Assembly (NCBI RefSeq): GCF_016892705.1
Contig: NZ_JAFEMB010000001.1
Location: forward strand, 1,116,001 to 1,180,000
Origin: Microvirga pudoricolor
GTDB lineage: Bacteria; Pseudomonadota; Alphaproteobacteria; Rhizobiales; Beijerinckiaceae
DNA: 64,000 nt
Reading direction: 5' to 3'
Every line of letters begins with the position of its first letter. The first letter of the stretch is position 1. The position numbers and the translations under genes are program-made. Positions 1 to 8,194 of this stretch are shown here, piece by piece. Under the pieces are notes generated by a model, which worked only from the letters and a program-made list of their open reading frames with translations, was not told the origin of the DNA and did not search any database.

Positions 1-446
1 GCACCGCCGTCTTCCTGACGAGCGACCCCGACACGGCCCCTGCGGCCCTCCTGCACAATCTCAAGCACAACAAGGTGCTGCACGAGAAGAACGCGATCCT
101 GACCGTTCGCAGCTCCGACTATCCCCGCGTCAACGACGACGAGCGGGTGCAGATCGAGCATGTGGGCGACACGTTCTGGCGCGTGCAGATGACCTACGGC
201 TACATGGAGACACCCAACATTCCGCGCGGCCTCGCGATCCTGCGCAAGCAGGGCTTCAAGTTCGACATCATGGCGACGTCCTTCTTCCTGTCCCGCCGCT
301 CCATCCGGCCGGCGGCTCAGAGCGGCATGCCGCTCTGGCAGGACCGCATCTTCATCAGCCTCGCCAAATCCGCCAGCGACGCCACGGACTTCTTCCAGAT
401 CCCCACCGGCCGGGTGGTGGAAGTGGGCACGCAGGTGACGGTCTGA
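1..446 (+). CDS. kup: Kup potassium uptake permease, C-terminal part (5' end outside window)
   Basis: The open frame runs in from the left edge (frame starting at base 3) and stops at 446, giving about 147 C-terminal residues. Kup proteins are membrane K+/H+ symporters with about 12 helices followed by a cytoplasmic tail, and this is that tail. It contains the features I associate with Kup tails: [33 protein letters not shown], and a late FFLSRRSI segment followed by W-x-D-R-I-F. A perfect hairpin follows the stop. The transmembrane part cannot be judged from this window. Identification is by recalled family signature, with high confidence. Confidence 0.93.
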   Translation, partial: TAVFLTSDPDTAPAALLHNLKHNKVLHEKNAILTVRSSDYPRVNDDERVQIEHVGDTFWRVQMTYGYMETPNIPRGLAILRKQGFKFDIMATSFFLSRRSIRPAAQSGMPLWQDRIFISLAKSASDATDFFQIPTGRVVEVGTQVTV

Positions 447-447
447 C

Positions 448-470
448 GCGACGCATCGCCGATGCGTCGC
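448..470 (+). terminator. Hairpin just after kup stop
   Basis: A perfect 10-bp stem (GCGACGCATC / GATGCGTCGC) with a 3-nt loop begins two bases after the kup stop codon. There is no T tract, so it may be a weak terminator or an mRNA 3' stabiliser. Confidence 0.5.
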
Positions 471-522
471 CAGAGGATAGAGTGTTGCAATCCAGACGGC
501 CCGGTCTAAAGTCCGGATCGTC

Positions 523-1092
523 ATGAACGCACCCCTGAAAACCTCCAGGCTCACCCTCGTTCCACCGAACGCCGAATGGCTCGACGGCTACGAGCACGCC
601 CTCGCTCAAGGGTGGTCGCCCAACACCACCCATGACATCAGCCGGGACCAACTGGCCATGCTGCGCCGCGACCGGGCGAACTTCTTCCATGAAGCCTACC
701 ACAGCCCCAATTTCCGCCTGCCCGACGGCACCTTTGTGCCGCGCCTGCCCGCGCGGGATTTCCTGATCGTCGACGGCGAGTTCTGCGGGCGGATCGGCCT
801 GCGTTTTCAGACCGGCACGGTAGAGCTGCCGCCCTACGTGTCGGGCCATATCGGCTACACCATCGTGCCGTGGAAGCAGGGACGCGGATACGCGACCGAG
901 GCCCTGCGCCGGATCCTACCTGTCGCCCGTGAGGTGGGCCTCGCCCGCGTCATGATTACTTGCGACGACGACAATATCGGGTCGATCAAAGTGATCCGAG
1001 CCAATGGCGGCATCCCGGCCGGAGACAAGGATCACGAGACGCGTCCTGACAGGCGCAAGCTGCTCTTCTGGGTTCCGACACCCGAGGCTTAA
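523..1092 (+). CDS. GNAT-family N-acetyltransferase (RimJ/RimL type)
   Basis: A 189-residue single-domain protein. The acetyl-CoA binding loop is seen as VPWKQGRGYATEAL (R/Q-x-x-G-x-G/A motif) around residues 118-131, preceded by the GHIGYTIV strand and followed by a D-N-x-x-S-x-K-V helix typical of RimL-like enzymes. GNATs move an acetyl group from acetyl-CoA to an amine, but the substrate here cannot be predicted. The start is the ATG at 523, which is not preceded by a strong ribosome site. It lies between kup and a MarR gene and has its own spacing, so it is probably a single-gene unit. Confidence 0.85.
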   Translation: MNAPLKTSRLTLVPPNAEWLDGYEHALAQGWSPNTTHDISRDQLAMLRRDRANFFHEAYHSPNFRLPDGTFVPRLPARDFLIVDGEFCGRIGLRFQTGTVELPPYVSGHIGYTIVPWKQGRGYATEALRRILPVAREVGLARVMITCDDDNIGSIKVIRANGGIPAGDKDHETRPDRRKLLFWVPTPEA

Positions 1093-1133
1093 AGGGACCT
1101 CGACTCAACTGCAGCGCTGAAGCGGAGGGATAG

Positions 1134-1170
1134 TTGACTAGGAAACATATTCTGATAGTTTCCTAGTTAA
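1134..1170. promoter_or_regulatory. Dyad operator upstream of the MarR gene
   Basis: Arms TTGACTAGGAAAC (1134-1146) and GTTTCCTAGTTAA (1158-1170) are complementary at 12 of 13 positions across an 11-nt spacer. The left arm contains a TTGACT -35-like hexamer. The dyad ends 16 bp before the marR start codon, which fits an autoregulatory MarR operator overlapping the promoter. Confidence 0.7.
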
Positions 1171-1186
1171 CTTAAGAAGGCCTGCG

Positions 1187-1648
1187 ATGCCGGAGAGCAC
1201 GAAGATCAGCGGATTGGAGACCCACCTCGGGTACTGGCTGCGGTTCGTTTCGAACCATGTGTCACACGCATTCAGCCTCAAGGTCGAAGCCTCCGGCGTG
1301 ACCGTGGCCGAATGGGTGGTCCTCCGTGAGCTCTATGATCGGGGCTCCGTCGTGCCGAGCCACTTAGCCGACGCCCTCGGCATGACCCGCGGCGCCATTT
1401 CCAAACTCGCCGACCGGCTCGCCGCCAAGGGGTTGGTCTCGAAGGACACGAGCCGGGACGACCGCCGGTATCAGGCCTTGTCCCTGACCGACGCCGGCAA
1501 GGCCTTGGTTCCACAGCTCGCCGCGCTGGCCGACGAGAACGACACCGCATTCTTCGGGCATCTGAGCGCGGAGGAACGCGTGGCCCTGGAGAAGACCCTT
1601 CGCGACATCGTTCGGCATCAGGGTCTGAAATCGATCCCGGTCGAGTGA
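1187..1648 (+). CDS. MarR-family transcriptional regulator
   Basis: 153 residues, the usual MarR length. The winged helix-turn-helix is visible as LREL..., SHLADALGMTRGAISKLADRL (recognition helix about residues 57-77), the K-G-L-V linker and the wing around DRRYQALSLTDAG. It acts as a dimeric repressor or activator, typically released by a small ligand. The ATG at 1187 is chosen because AGAAGG lies 6 nt upstream. The dyad at 1134-1170 is the likely operator. The DUF1398 gene follows 43 bp downstream with its own strong ribosome site and may be co-transcribed. The ligand is unknown. Confidence 0.93.
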   Translation: MPESTKISGLETHLGYWLRFVSNHVSHAFSLKVEASGVTVAEWVVLRELYDRGSVVPSHLADALGMTRGAISKLADRLAAKGLVSKDTSRDDRRYQALSLTDAGKALVPQLAALADENDTAFFGHLSAEERVALEKTLRDIVRHQGLKSIPVE

Positions 1649-1691
1649 CCGTCGCTCGCACCGATAACTCTTTGCCGGCAAGGAGATAGCC

Positions 1692-2099
1692 ATGAACCAG
1701 AGTGTGAAGACCGTCGTCGAGGAATGCACCCGTGCGTCCGACGAGGAGCGCGTCGCCTTCCCGCAAGTGGTGATGAAGCTCATGGACGCGGGCGTCGAGC
1801 GCTATCATGCGGACCTCGTGCGATCCGAGAAGACATACTACATGCCCGACGACGCCTCCCATGCCGTGCCGAATGCCTCGGTCGGAAGCGTGCCGGCGAA
1901 GGATTTCTCGTCCACGGGCGTCGAAGCGGCCGTACGGGCCATCCAGGCCGGACGGATCCGCTACAAGGAGTTCTGCGAGCGGATCGCGATGGCGGGCTGC
2001 GTCGGCTACCACGTCTCCCTGGCGGGCCGCCGGGCGGTCTATTACGGCCGAACCGGCGACAGTTACGTGGAGCCGTTCCCGGCCGCGCCAGCCCCTTAG
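1692..2099 (+). CDS. DUF1398 family protein
   Basis: 135 residues resembling the DUF1398 family (E. coli YbcV-like). I base this on the overall pattern: an N-terminal helix, F-P-x-V-V-x-K-L-x-x-A-G-V-E-R-Y, then Y-H-A-D-L-V-R-x-E-K-T-Y-Y, and a C-terminal C-x-G-Y-H-V-x-x-x-G-R-R-A-V-Y-Y-G. The function is unknown, and the family is small and cytosolic. AAGGAGA lies 6 nt before the ATG. The gene sits directly behind marR, so it may be a target of that regulator. Its stop overlaps the stop of the convergent ispA. Confidence 0.8.
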   Translation: MNQSVKTVVEECTRASDEERVAFPQVVMKLMDAGVERYHADLVRSEKTYYMPDDASHAVPNASVGSVPAKDFSSTGVEAAVRAIQAGRIRYKEFCERIAMAGCVGYHVSLAGRRAVYYGRTGDSYVEPFPAAPAP

Positions 2100-2995
2100 G
2101 CCTGCCGCTCGACCACGAAGCGCACCGTCTCGCGCAAGATGTCGGCCTCGGGCCCGAACGATCCCAGAGCCTCGTCGGCCGTCGCCACCAGGCGCGCGCA
2201 TTCCCGGCGCGCGCCGTCCATGCCGAGAAGGTCCACGAGGGTGGCCTTGCCCTTCTCCAGGTCCTTGCCGGTGCGCTTGCCCATGGCCTCCGAGGAAGCC
2301 TCCCGGTCGAGGATGTCGTCAGCCACCTGGAAGGCGGCGCCGAGCGCCCACCCGTAGGTGACGAGGCGCTGGCGGGTCTCGGCGTCGGCCCGGCCCAAGA
2401 TGGCCCCGGCCTCTACGGAAAACGCCAGGATCGCGCCCGTCTTCATCATCTGAAGCTGGCGGATCTCCGTGTCGCCGAAGGACACGGCTCCGTAGCGGCC
2501 CTCCGCCGTGAGGTCGAGGAGCTGCCCGCCCACCATGCCGCCCAGACCCGACGCGCGAGCGAGGCCCAGCACCAGGTCGGACCGAATGGCCCCATCGGGA
2601 TCGGTCGCGGAATCGGCCAGCACCTCGAAGGCCAGCGTCTGGAGCGCGTCGCCGACCAGGATGGCGGTGGCCTCGTCGAAAGCCTTGTGGACAGTGGGCC
2701 GCCCGCGCCTCAAATCATCGTCATCCATGGAGGGCAGGTCGTCATGGACCAGGGAATAGCCGTGCAGCAGCTCGACGGCGGCCCCGGTTCGCAGGGCCCC
2801 CTCCCCGGCGACGCCGAGGAGCCGGGCAGCCTCGATGGTGAGAAAAGGCCGAAGACGCTTGCCGCCGCCCAGCGTCGCATGACGCATGGCCGCCATGAGC
2901 CGGGGCGGCCGGGCGATCTCGCCTGAACGGCGCGCGTCTGCTAGCAACGTCTCCAGGAAGGCCTCGATGGCTGTCGCGACCTCGGTCAGCCGCAT
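2096..2995 (-). CDS. ispA: Polyprenyl diphosphate synthase, IspA (farnesyl diphosphate) type
   Basis: 299 residues. It condenses isopentenyl diphosphate with allylic diphosphates to make C15 (possibly C20) prenyl diphosphate for ubiquinone, hopanoids, carotenoids and undecaprenyl carriers. Visible motifs are GGGKRLRPFL, the first Asp-rich motif in HGYSLVHDDLPSMDDDD with R-R-G-x-P-T-V-H-K after it, and the second Asp-rich motif FQVADDILD. The region before the first DDxxD (HGYSLVH) matches bacterial IspA closely. The ATG at 2995 gives the normal N-terminus, and an ATG at 3019 would add eight residues. No clear ribosome site precedes either. It is divergent from mtgA. Chain length is inferred, not proven. 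Confidence 0.88.
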   Translation of the reverse strand: MRLTEVATAIEAFLETLLADARRSGEIARPPRLMAAMRHATLGGGKRLRPFLTIEAARLLGVAGEGALRTGAAVELLHGYSLVHDDLPSMDDDDLRRGRPTVHKAFDEATAILVGDALQTLAFEVLADSATDPDGAIRSDLVLGLARASGLGGMVGGQLLDLTAEGRYGAVSFGDTEIRQLQMMKTGAILAFSVEAGAILGRADAETRQRLVTYGWALGAAFQVADDILDREASSEAMGKRTGKDLEKGKATLVDLLGMDGARRECARLVATADEALGSFGPEADILRETVRFVVERQA

Positions 2996-3074
2996 CACGA
3001 AAGAGCTGGTGGATGGCATTATGGTGAGCCTGAATACGGGCGACGCGGCTCCAGGAGCCGTGAAGGACGACGGG

Positions 3075-3812
3075 ATGGACCTAGCGCCGGCTCCGGACCT
3101 TCGCGCCGGACGGAGCCGGAAACCTTTCTCCGTCTCCCGGCTCCTGCGTCGCATCGTCCAGATCGGCCTGGGCCTCGTCCTCTTATGGGTCGCGCTCGTC
3201 TTTTGGCTAGGGCTTTCCTACGCCATCGTGCCGCCGGTCTCCACCCTGATGCTCGGGCGCTGGCTCACCTTCCAGCCCGTGAACCGGCAATATGTGAGCC
3301 TGGACGAGATTTCCCCGAATCTTCCTTTGGCTGTGCTGACCGCCGAGGACAGCCGTTTCTGTCAGCATCATGGGGTCGATTGGGACGCGCTCAGGGACGT
3401 GATCGACGCCGCCGACGAGGACGGACCGTCGCGCGGGGCGTCGACGATCCCCATGCAGGTCGCCAAGAACCTTTTTCTCTGGCCGGGCCGCTCCTATGTG
3501 CGCAAGGGGCTCGAACTGCCCATCGCGCTCTACATCGATGCGGTTTGGACCAAGCGGCACATGATGGAGGTCTACCTCAACATCGCCGAGTGGGGCGACG
3601 GCATTTTCGGCGCCGAGGCGGCCGCGCAGCATTATTTCAGGAAGCCCGCCCGTGCCCTCACCCGAAACGAGGCCTCCCTGCTCGCCCGCGCCCTGCCGAA
3701 CCCCCTGGTGCGCAACCCGGCCAAGCCCACGGCCCGCATGCGCGCCCTGGCGGCCCAGCTTCGCGCGCGCATGGAGGTGGCCGCCCCCTACAGCGATTGC
3801 CTCAGGCTGTGA
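3075..3812 (+). CDS. mtgA: Monofunctional biosynthetic peptidoglycan transglycosylase
   Basis: About 245 residues. It polymerises lipid II into glycan strands at the periplasmic face of the inner membrane. After a basic N-terminus there is one membrane anchor (IVQIGLGLVLLWVALVFWLG). The GT51 domain follows, with AVLTAEDSRFCQHHGVDW (catalytic Glu in AED), GASTIPMQVAKNLFLW, and the E-V-Y-L-N-I-A-E-W-G second motif. The ATG at 3075 has AAGGA 7 nt upstream. An ATG at 3021 would add 18 residues and nearly abut the divergent ispA start. There is no transpeptidase domain, so it is the monofunctional type. Confidence 0.93.
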   Translation: MDLAPAPDLRAGRSRKPFSVSRLLRRIVQIGLGLVLLWVALVFWLGLSYAIVPPVSTLMLGRWLTFQPVNRQYVSLDEISPNLPLAVLTAEDSRFCQHHGVDWDALRDVIDAADEDGPSRGASTIPMQVAKNLFLWPGRSYVRKGLELPIALYIDAVWTKRHMMEVYLNIAEWGDGIFGAEAAAQHYFRKPARALTRNEASLLARALPNPLVRNPAKPTARMRALAAQLRARMEVAAPYSDCLRL

Positions 3813-3934
3813 GACCGATGCTTTTAGGGCTGGATATTTGCCGCAAGACCCTGTATGAGGCGCAACCTTATCGAGATTGAATTTGAGCGTTTCCCTGTTC
3901 CAGCGGGCGCTCAGCCGTTGACTGGAGACGAGAA

Positions 3935-4120
3935 ATGGCCGTTCCGAAAAGAAAAACGTCGCCCTCGCGGCGCGGCATGCGTCGCTCCGCCGATGCCCTG
4001 AAGGCCCCGACCTATGTCGAGGACAAGGATTCCGGCGAGCTGCGCCGCCCGCACCACATCGACCTGAAGACCGGCATGTACCGGGGCCGTCAGGTTCTGA
4101 AGGTGAAGACGGACGCGTAA
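3935..4120 (+). CDS. rpmF: 50S ribosomal protein L32
   Basis: 61 residues beginning [18 protein letters not shown], the L32 signature, with the Rhizobiales-type C-terminus ([15 protein letters not shown]). It is a small basic protein of the large ribosomal subunit. It lacks the zinc-binding cysteines found in some L32 forms. TGGAGACGAGAA precedes the ATG. A strong terminator follows, so it is a single-gene unit. Confidence 0.98.
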   Translation: MAVPKRKTSPSRRGMRRSADALKAPTYVEDKDSGELRRPHHIDLKTGMYRGRQVLKVKTDA

Positions 4121-4152
4121 GACCGCATCCGTCGACAGGCGACCATGACAAG

Positions 4153-4178
4153 AACCGGCGCGCGAGCGCCGGTTTTTT
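4153..4178 (+). terminator. Rho-independent terminator after rpmF
   Basis: A stem ACCGGCGC / GCGCCGGT with a GCGA tetraloop is followed by a run of six T (4173-4178). This is a canonical intrinsic terminator. Confidence 0.92.
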
Positions 4179-4324
4179 GTTGCCGCGCCAGCCTTGCAGA
4201 TTCAGACCGCCGTTTCATCCTTCGTTAACGCTGCGCGACGATCCTAGGCCCTCTTTTTGAAGGCGGGACGGGCGCGGATTGCGGAGCGCCTCTCGTCGCA
4301 TGATGCGTTGTCGAGGGTTGCGTG

Positions 4325-5977
4325 ATGGCAAGGCGGCGGAGCCAGGCGGAGCGGTTGAAGGGTGTCTTGCGGTCATCCCTGGGATGGCCCTCCTCCTATC
4401 GCGGGGGCCTCCCCACGGGCTTGCGAGCCGCCGCCTACACGTGGGATCTCGGGACGGATGCCTTGTCCTGGGGACCCAACGCCGCAGACGCCTTGGGGAT
4501 CGCTCCCGCGAGCCTGCCCCGAACCGGCGCGGCCTTCGGCCAGCTCGTGGAGCCGGGCAGCGGGGACGACCGCCGGGCTGCCCTGCACCATGGGCCCGCG
4601 GGCCAGTCGCATCCCACCGCCTACAAGGCGTGCTACGCCCTGCGTCTTGGGCCCGAACGGACGTGCCTGGTGGAGGATGCCGGGCGCTGGACCGGCGATG
4701 CGCAGGGGCGTCCGGCCCTGGCCCGGGGGCTTTTGCGCCTCTCCCCCGGCGGCAGCCAGGAAGTGCCGAGCGCCCTGATCCGCGCCCGGTCGGACCTTCT
4801 GTTGCGGCTGCAGGGGGAACTCGTCGAGGCCCGCTCCTACCGTCACCGGATGACCCTGGTGGCGGGACGCCTCGAGGGCGAGGACGAGAGCGGCGAGCTC
4901 ATGGGCGAGGTCATCGAAGCCCTGCGCCCCCTCCTGCGCCGGGGTGACCGCCTCGACCGCTACGCGCCGGGCCGCTTCGCCCTGACCCTGAACTCCTGCA
5001 CGGCTGCCGACGCCGAGAGCGCCATGACGCGCCTGCTGCGCCTCGTCGAGGAGGGGTCGGTCGTCCTGGCCGAGACCCTGCGCCTGGGCGCCGCGAGCGT
5101 GCCGGAGCATGCCACCGAAGCGGTCTCGCTGCTGCGCCGGGCCGAGGAGGCCCTGGACGGCGCGACGGCGGAGGGCCTGCGCTTTGCCACCGCCTTCGCG
5201 GTTCGGGTGCCCGCAGCCTCGCGCTGCGGCACGGACCCGTTCGACGTGATCGACGCCCTCAACGGCCGGCGCCTGACCTATGTCCGCCAACCTCTCGTGG
5301 ACGCGCTGACGCGCCAGGCCGTCTTCCACGCCGCGCAAGCCCGCATCGGCCGCCCGGACGGCAGCCTCTCGCCCGCCGGCGACGTGGCGTCGGTCATGGA
5401 CGGACCCGGCCTGTCCCTGCTCCTCGACGGCCGGATGCTGGAGCTCGCGGCGGACGATCTTGCGGCCTGTCCGAGCGAGCGCACCATCCTGCCCATCGCA
5501 GGCGCGACCCTGCGGGAGAGCGAGTGGATCGACATGCTGGCGGCCCACCTGGGCGCCCGCCCGGGGATCGCATCCCGCCTGACGGTCGGGCTGCCCGCCG
5601 AGGCTCTGACCAAGGTGGATGCCGTCAAGGCCAAGCTCGACACCATGAAGGCGCTCGGGGTCGGCCTCGCGGCCTATGGCTTCGGGTCCGGCCATCTCAC
5701 GGGCGACCGCCTCCGCCATCTGCCGGTCGATCTCCTGGTGATCGGCGGCCCCTTTGTCCAGGCCATCGAGCGCTCGCCCGAGGAGCGCCTCTACGTCCGC
5801 ACCCTGATCGAGAGCGCCCACCGCCTCGGCATGGCGGCCGGCGCCGAATGGGTGGAGGACGAGCGCATCGCCCGCATGCTCGCGGGCTGGGGCATCGATT
5901 ACCTGCAGGGCGGATTGTTTGGTGCCGATCTGACACGGCCGGCTCAGATGGGATTGCGGCCGGCGAAGCGGGCTTGA
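4325..5977 (+). CDS. Degenerate PAS-GGDEF-EAL signalling protein
   Basis: 550 residues from the ATG at 4325, with a GTG one codon earlier. Residues ~35-130 look PAS-like (A-Y-T-W-D-L-G-T-D-A-L-S-W). About 165-285 is GGDEF-like, but the active loop reads APGRF instead of GGDEF. About 310-540 is EAL-like, but the EAL triad position reads FHAAQ, and K-I-D-G-x-F is replaced by VIGGPF. The E of A-E-x-V-E and the closing QGGLFG are kept. By family knowledge such loss removes c-di-GMP synthesis and hydrolysis, so I infer a binding or scaffold role. It stands alone between terminators, and no membrane segment is seen. Confidence 0.8.
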   Translation: MARRRSQAERLKGVLRSSLGWPSSYRGGLPTGLRAAAYTWDLGTDALSWGPNAADALGIAPASLPRTGAAFGQLVEPGSGDDRRAALHHGPAGQSHPTAYKACYALRLGPERTCLVEDAGRWTGDAQGRPALARGLLRLSPGGSQEVPSALIRARSDLLLRLQGELVEARSYRHRMTLVAGRLEGEDESGELMGEVIEALRPLLRRGDRLDRYAPGRFALTLNSCTAADAESAMTRLLRLVEEGSVVLAETLRLGAASVPEHATEAVSLLRRAEEALDGATAEGLRFATAFAVRVPAASRCGTDPFDVIDALNGRRLTYVRQPLVDALTRQAVFHAAQARIGRPDGSLSPAGDVASVMDGPGLSLLLDGRMLELAADDLAACPSERTILPIAGATLRESEWIDMLAAHLGARPGIASRLTVGLPAEALTKVDAVKAKLDTMKALGVGLAAYGFGSGHLTGDRLRHLPVDLLVIGGPFVQAIERSPEERLYVRTLIESAHRLGMAAGAEWVEDERIARMLAGWGIDYLQGGLFGADLTRPAQMGLRPAKRA

Positions 5978-5980
5978 GAC

Positions 5981-6000
5981 CGAGGGGGCGGGCCCCCTCG
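5981..6000 (+). terminator. Hairpin after the EAL-like gene
   Basis: An 8-bp stem CGAGGGGG / CCCCCTCG with a CGGG loop starts 4 bp after the stop codon. No T run follows, so its efficiency is uncertain. Confidence 0.45.
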
Positions 6001-6002
6001 AA

Positions 6003-6045
6003 ACTCATCCTGAGGGCCGCCTCAGCAACGTTTCGAGCCCCCTCC
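6003..6045. repeat. Partial arm of the palindromic repeat family
   Basis: An isolated degraded arm (starts ACTCATCCTGAGG and contains a TTTCGAG core) resembles the left end of the full element that begins at 6047. It is probably a decayed neighbour copy. Confidence 0.5.
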
Positions 6046-6046
6046 A

Positions 6047-6162
6047 CCTCATCCCGAGGAGCGGCGCAGCCGCGTCTCGAAGGAGGGCTTCAGCGGAGTG
6101 TCTCCATTGCAAACTGGACCATCCTTCGAGACAAATTGCTTCGCAATTCCCTCAGGATGAGG
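6047..6162. repeat. Palindromic dispersed repeat, copy 1 (long class, 116 bp)
   Basis: It begins CCTCATCCCGAGGA and ends CTCAGGATGAGG. Inside are GTCTCGAAGGA and its complement TCCTTCGAGAC, plus two local hairpins (GGCGCAGCC-like and AAATTGCTTCGCAATT-like). It lies between the convergent EAL-like gene and phaR. Related copies are at 15532, 60368 and 62455. The middle segment is shared with the 62455 copy. Confidence 0.88.
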
Positions 6163-6190
6163 GCGTGTAGAAACTATCTCCTTTAAGCGC

Positions 6191-6754
6191 CTACTTGTCC
6201 TTCGAGAGCGCGTCGAGCTTGGCCTGCATGTCGGCCATCTGGCGCTTGAGGGCGTCGAGATCGCCGGGTTCCGTGGGTTTGTCCTCGCCGCCCGCGCGGG
6301 CCTGGAAGGGCGAGAACATGCGCATGGCCTCGCGGAAGAAGCCCATATTGGTGCGAACCTGCTCCTCCATGGCCTGGAACGCGCCCGGCCCGAAGGCCTG
6401 GGACATCTGCTCCCGCAGCTTCTGCTGCTCCTGGGAAAGGTTGTTCATGGAAAATTCGAGATAGCTCGGCACGAGGGATTGCAGGCTGTCCCCGTAGAAG
6501 CGGATGAGCTGGCGCAGGAACGTCACCGGCAGGAGGTTCTGGCCTTCCTTGTTCTCCTGCTCGAAGATGATCTGCGTAAGCACGGAGCGGGTGATCTCGT
6601 CGCCGGACTTCGCGTCGTAGACCACGAAGTCCTCGCCCTGGCGCACCATGGTGGCGAGATCCTCAAGGGTCACATAGGTCGAGGTGCCGGTATGGTAGAG
6701 ACGGCGGTTCGCATATTTCTTGATGACCGTCGGTTGCTTGTCCGTCGTCGCCAT
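6191..6754 (-). CDS. phaR: Polyhydroxyalkanoate synthesis repressor PhaR
   Basis: 187 residues. PhaR binds DNA and PHB granules: it represses phasin and other PHB genes until granules titrate it away. The N-terminal DNA-binding domain shows IKKYANRRLYHTGTSTYV and LEDLATMV, then DAKSGDEITRSVLTQIIFE. The PHB accumulation domain (LLPVTFLRQLIRFYGDSL, then PSYLEFSM) follows, with a C-terminal coiled region containing QMADMQAKLDALSK. The ATG at 6754 gives the standard N-terminus. It is divergent from phaA-phaB with a 235-bp shared control region. Confidence 0.96.
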   Translation of the reverse strand: MATTDKQPTVIKKYANRRLYHTGTSTYVTLEDLATMVRQGEDFVVYDAKSGDEITRSVLTQIIFEQENKEGQNLLPVTFLRQLIRFYGDSLQSLVPSYLEFSMNNLSQEQQKLREQMSQAFGPGAFQAMEEQVRTNMGFFREAMRMFSPFQARAGGEDKPTEPGDLDALKRQMADMQAKLDALSKDK

Positions 6755-6821
6755 TGTGCCGTGATTTCCGCCGTGAGAGGGCCGGACCATTCCGCGTCCG
6801 CGGATGCTGTCCCTTGGAAAG

Positions 6822-6849
6822 ATTATAGGCCTTCGGCGTAAGGGGCAAA
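6822..6849 (-). promoter_or_regulatory. Candidate phaR promoter
   Basis: Read on the minus strand, TTTGCC (6844-6849) and a perfect TATAAT (6822-6827) are separated by 16 bp. The start codon of phaR lies about 68 bp further downstream. The -10 box is strong and the -35 box is weak. Confidence 0.45.
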
Positions 6850-6905
6850 GCGTCAAAAGTCTAAGAGTCGCTGGGAGACTCGCGAGGAGAACCGCTGAGC
6901 CGGAC

Positions 6906-6924
6906 GCTGCACCCTAAGTGCAGC
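6906..6924. promoter_or_regulatory. Candidate PhaR operator in the phaR-phaA control region
   Basis: A perfect inverted repeat GCTGCA-N7-TGCAGC ends immediately before a TTGACT hexamer (6925-6930) that faces phaA. PhaR is recalled to favour TGC-rich sites, so an operator role is a reasonable inference. No binding evidence exists here. Confidence 0.45.
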
Positions 6925-6989
6925 TTGACTTCCCCTGTCCCGCGGCTTTGATCGTGCCCATATTGATCGGGACATTCAAGGAGACCACC

Positions 6990-8168
6990 ATGGCCCAAGG
7001 CAACATCGTCATCGTCGGGGCGGCCCGCACCCCGGTCGGCTCGTTCAACGGCGCCTTCGCCAACACCCCGGCGCACGAGCTCGGAACGATCGCCATCAAG
7101 GCCGCGCTGGAGCGGGCGGGCGTCGACGGCTCCGACGTGGACGAGGTGATCCTGGGCCAGATCCTCACGGCCGGCCAGGGCCAGAATCCCGCTCGCCAAG
7201 CCGCGATGGCGGCGGGCATCCCTCAAGAGAAGACCGCGTGGGGCCTCAACCAGCTCTGCGGCTCGGGCCTGCGCTCGGTCGCTCTCGGCCTGCAGCAAAT
7301 CGCCAACGGGGATGCGTCCATCATCGTGGCAGGCGGCCAGGAATCCATGTCCCAGGCCCCGCACGCCGCCTACATGCGCGGCGGCACCAAGATGGGCGAC
7401 ATGAAGCTCCTCGACACCATGCTCAAGGATGGCCTGATGGACGCCTTCCACGGCTACCACATGGGCAACACGGCCGAGAACGTGGCCCAGCGCTGGCAGC
7501 TCACCCGCGAGGAGCAGGACGAGTTCGCGGTCGGGTCCCAGAACAAGGCCGAGGCCGCCCAGAAGGCAGGTCGCTTCAAGGACGAGATCGCGCCCGTCAC
7601 CATCAAGGGCCGCAAGGGCGACACGGTGGTGGACCAGGACGAGTACATCCGCCACGGCGCCACGCTGGACTCGGTCGCCAAGCTTCGCCCCGCCTTCTCC
7701 AAGGAGGGCACCGTGACGGCCGGCAACGCATCGGGCATCAACGACGGCGCCGCAGCCGTCGTGGTGATGACGGAGGAGGAAGCCAACCGGCGCGGCCTGA
7801 CGCCACTCGCGCGCATCGCCTCCTGGGCCACGGCGGGCGTCGATCCCGCCATCATGGGCACGGGCCCGATCCCGTCCTCGCGCAAGGCGTTGGAGAAGGC
7901 TGGCTGGAAGGTGTCCGACCTCGACCTCGTGGAGGCCAACGAAGCCTTCGCGGCCCAGGCGCTGGCCGTCAACAAGGACATGGGCTGGGACCCGTCCATC
8001 GTGAACGTGAACGGCGGCGCCATCGCCATCGGCCACCCCATCGGGGCGTCCGGCGCGCGCGTGCTCGTCACCCTGCTGCACGAGATGGCCAAGCGCGATG
8101 CCAAGAAGGGTCTCGCCACCCTGTGCATCGGCGGCGGCATGGGCGTCGCCATGTGCCTGGAGCGCTGA
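6990..8168 (+). CDS. phaA: Acetyl-CoA C-acetyltransferase (beta-ketothiolase)
   Basis: 392 residues. It condenses two acetyl-CoA into acetoacetyl-CoA, the first PHB step. The active nucleophile Cys is in [12 protein letters not shown] (about residue 89). The C-terminal catalytic residues are in [24 protein letters not shown] and [19 protein letters not shown] lies 5 nt before the ATG at 6990, and an in-frame upstream start lacks such a site. phaB follows 218 bp downstream. No phaC synthase gene is present in the window. Confidence 0.96.
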   Translation: MAQGNIVIVGAARTPVGSFNGAFANTPAHELGTIAIKAALERAGVDGSDVDEVILGQILTAGQGQNPARQAAMAAGIPQEKTAWGLNQLCGSGLRSVALGLQQIANGDASIIVAGGQESMSQAPHAAYMRGGTKMGDMKLLDTMLKDGLMDAFHGYHMGNTAENVAQRWQLTREEQDEFAVGSQNKAEAAQKAGRFKDEIAPVTIKGRKGDTVVDQDEYIRHGATLDSVAKLRPAFSKEGTVTAGNASGINDGAAAVVVMTEEEANRRGLTPLARIASWATAGVDPAIMGTGPIPSSRKALEKAGWKVSDLDLVEANEAFAAQALAVNKDMGWDPSIVNVNGGAIAIGHPIGASGARVLVTLLHEMAKRDAKKGLATLCIGGGMGVAMCLER

Positions 8169-8194
8169 GAGCGGACGGACGGCGCCGACCCGGC

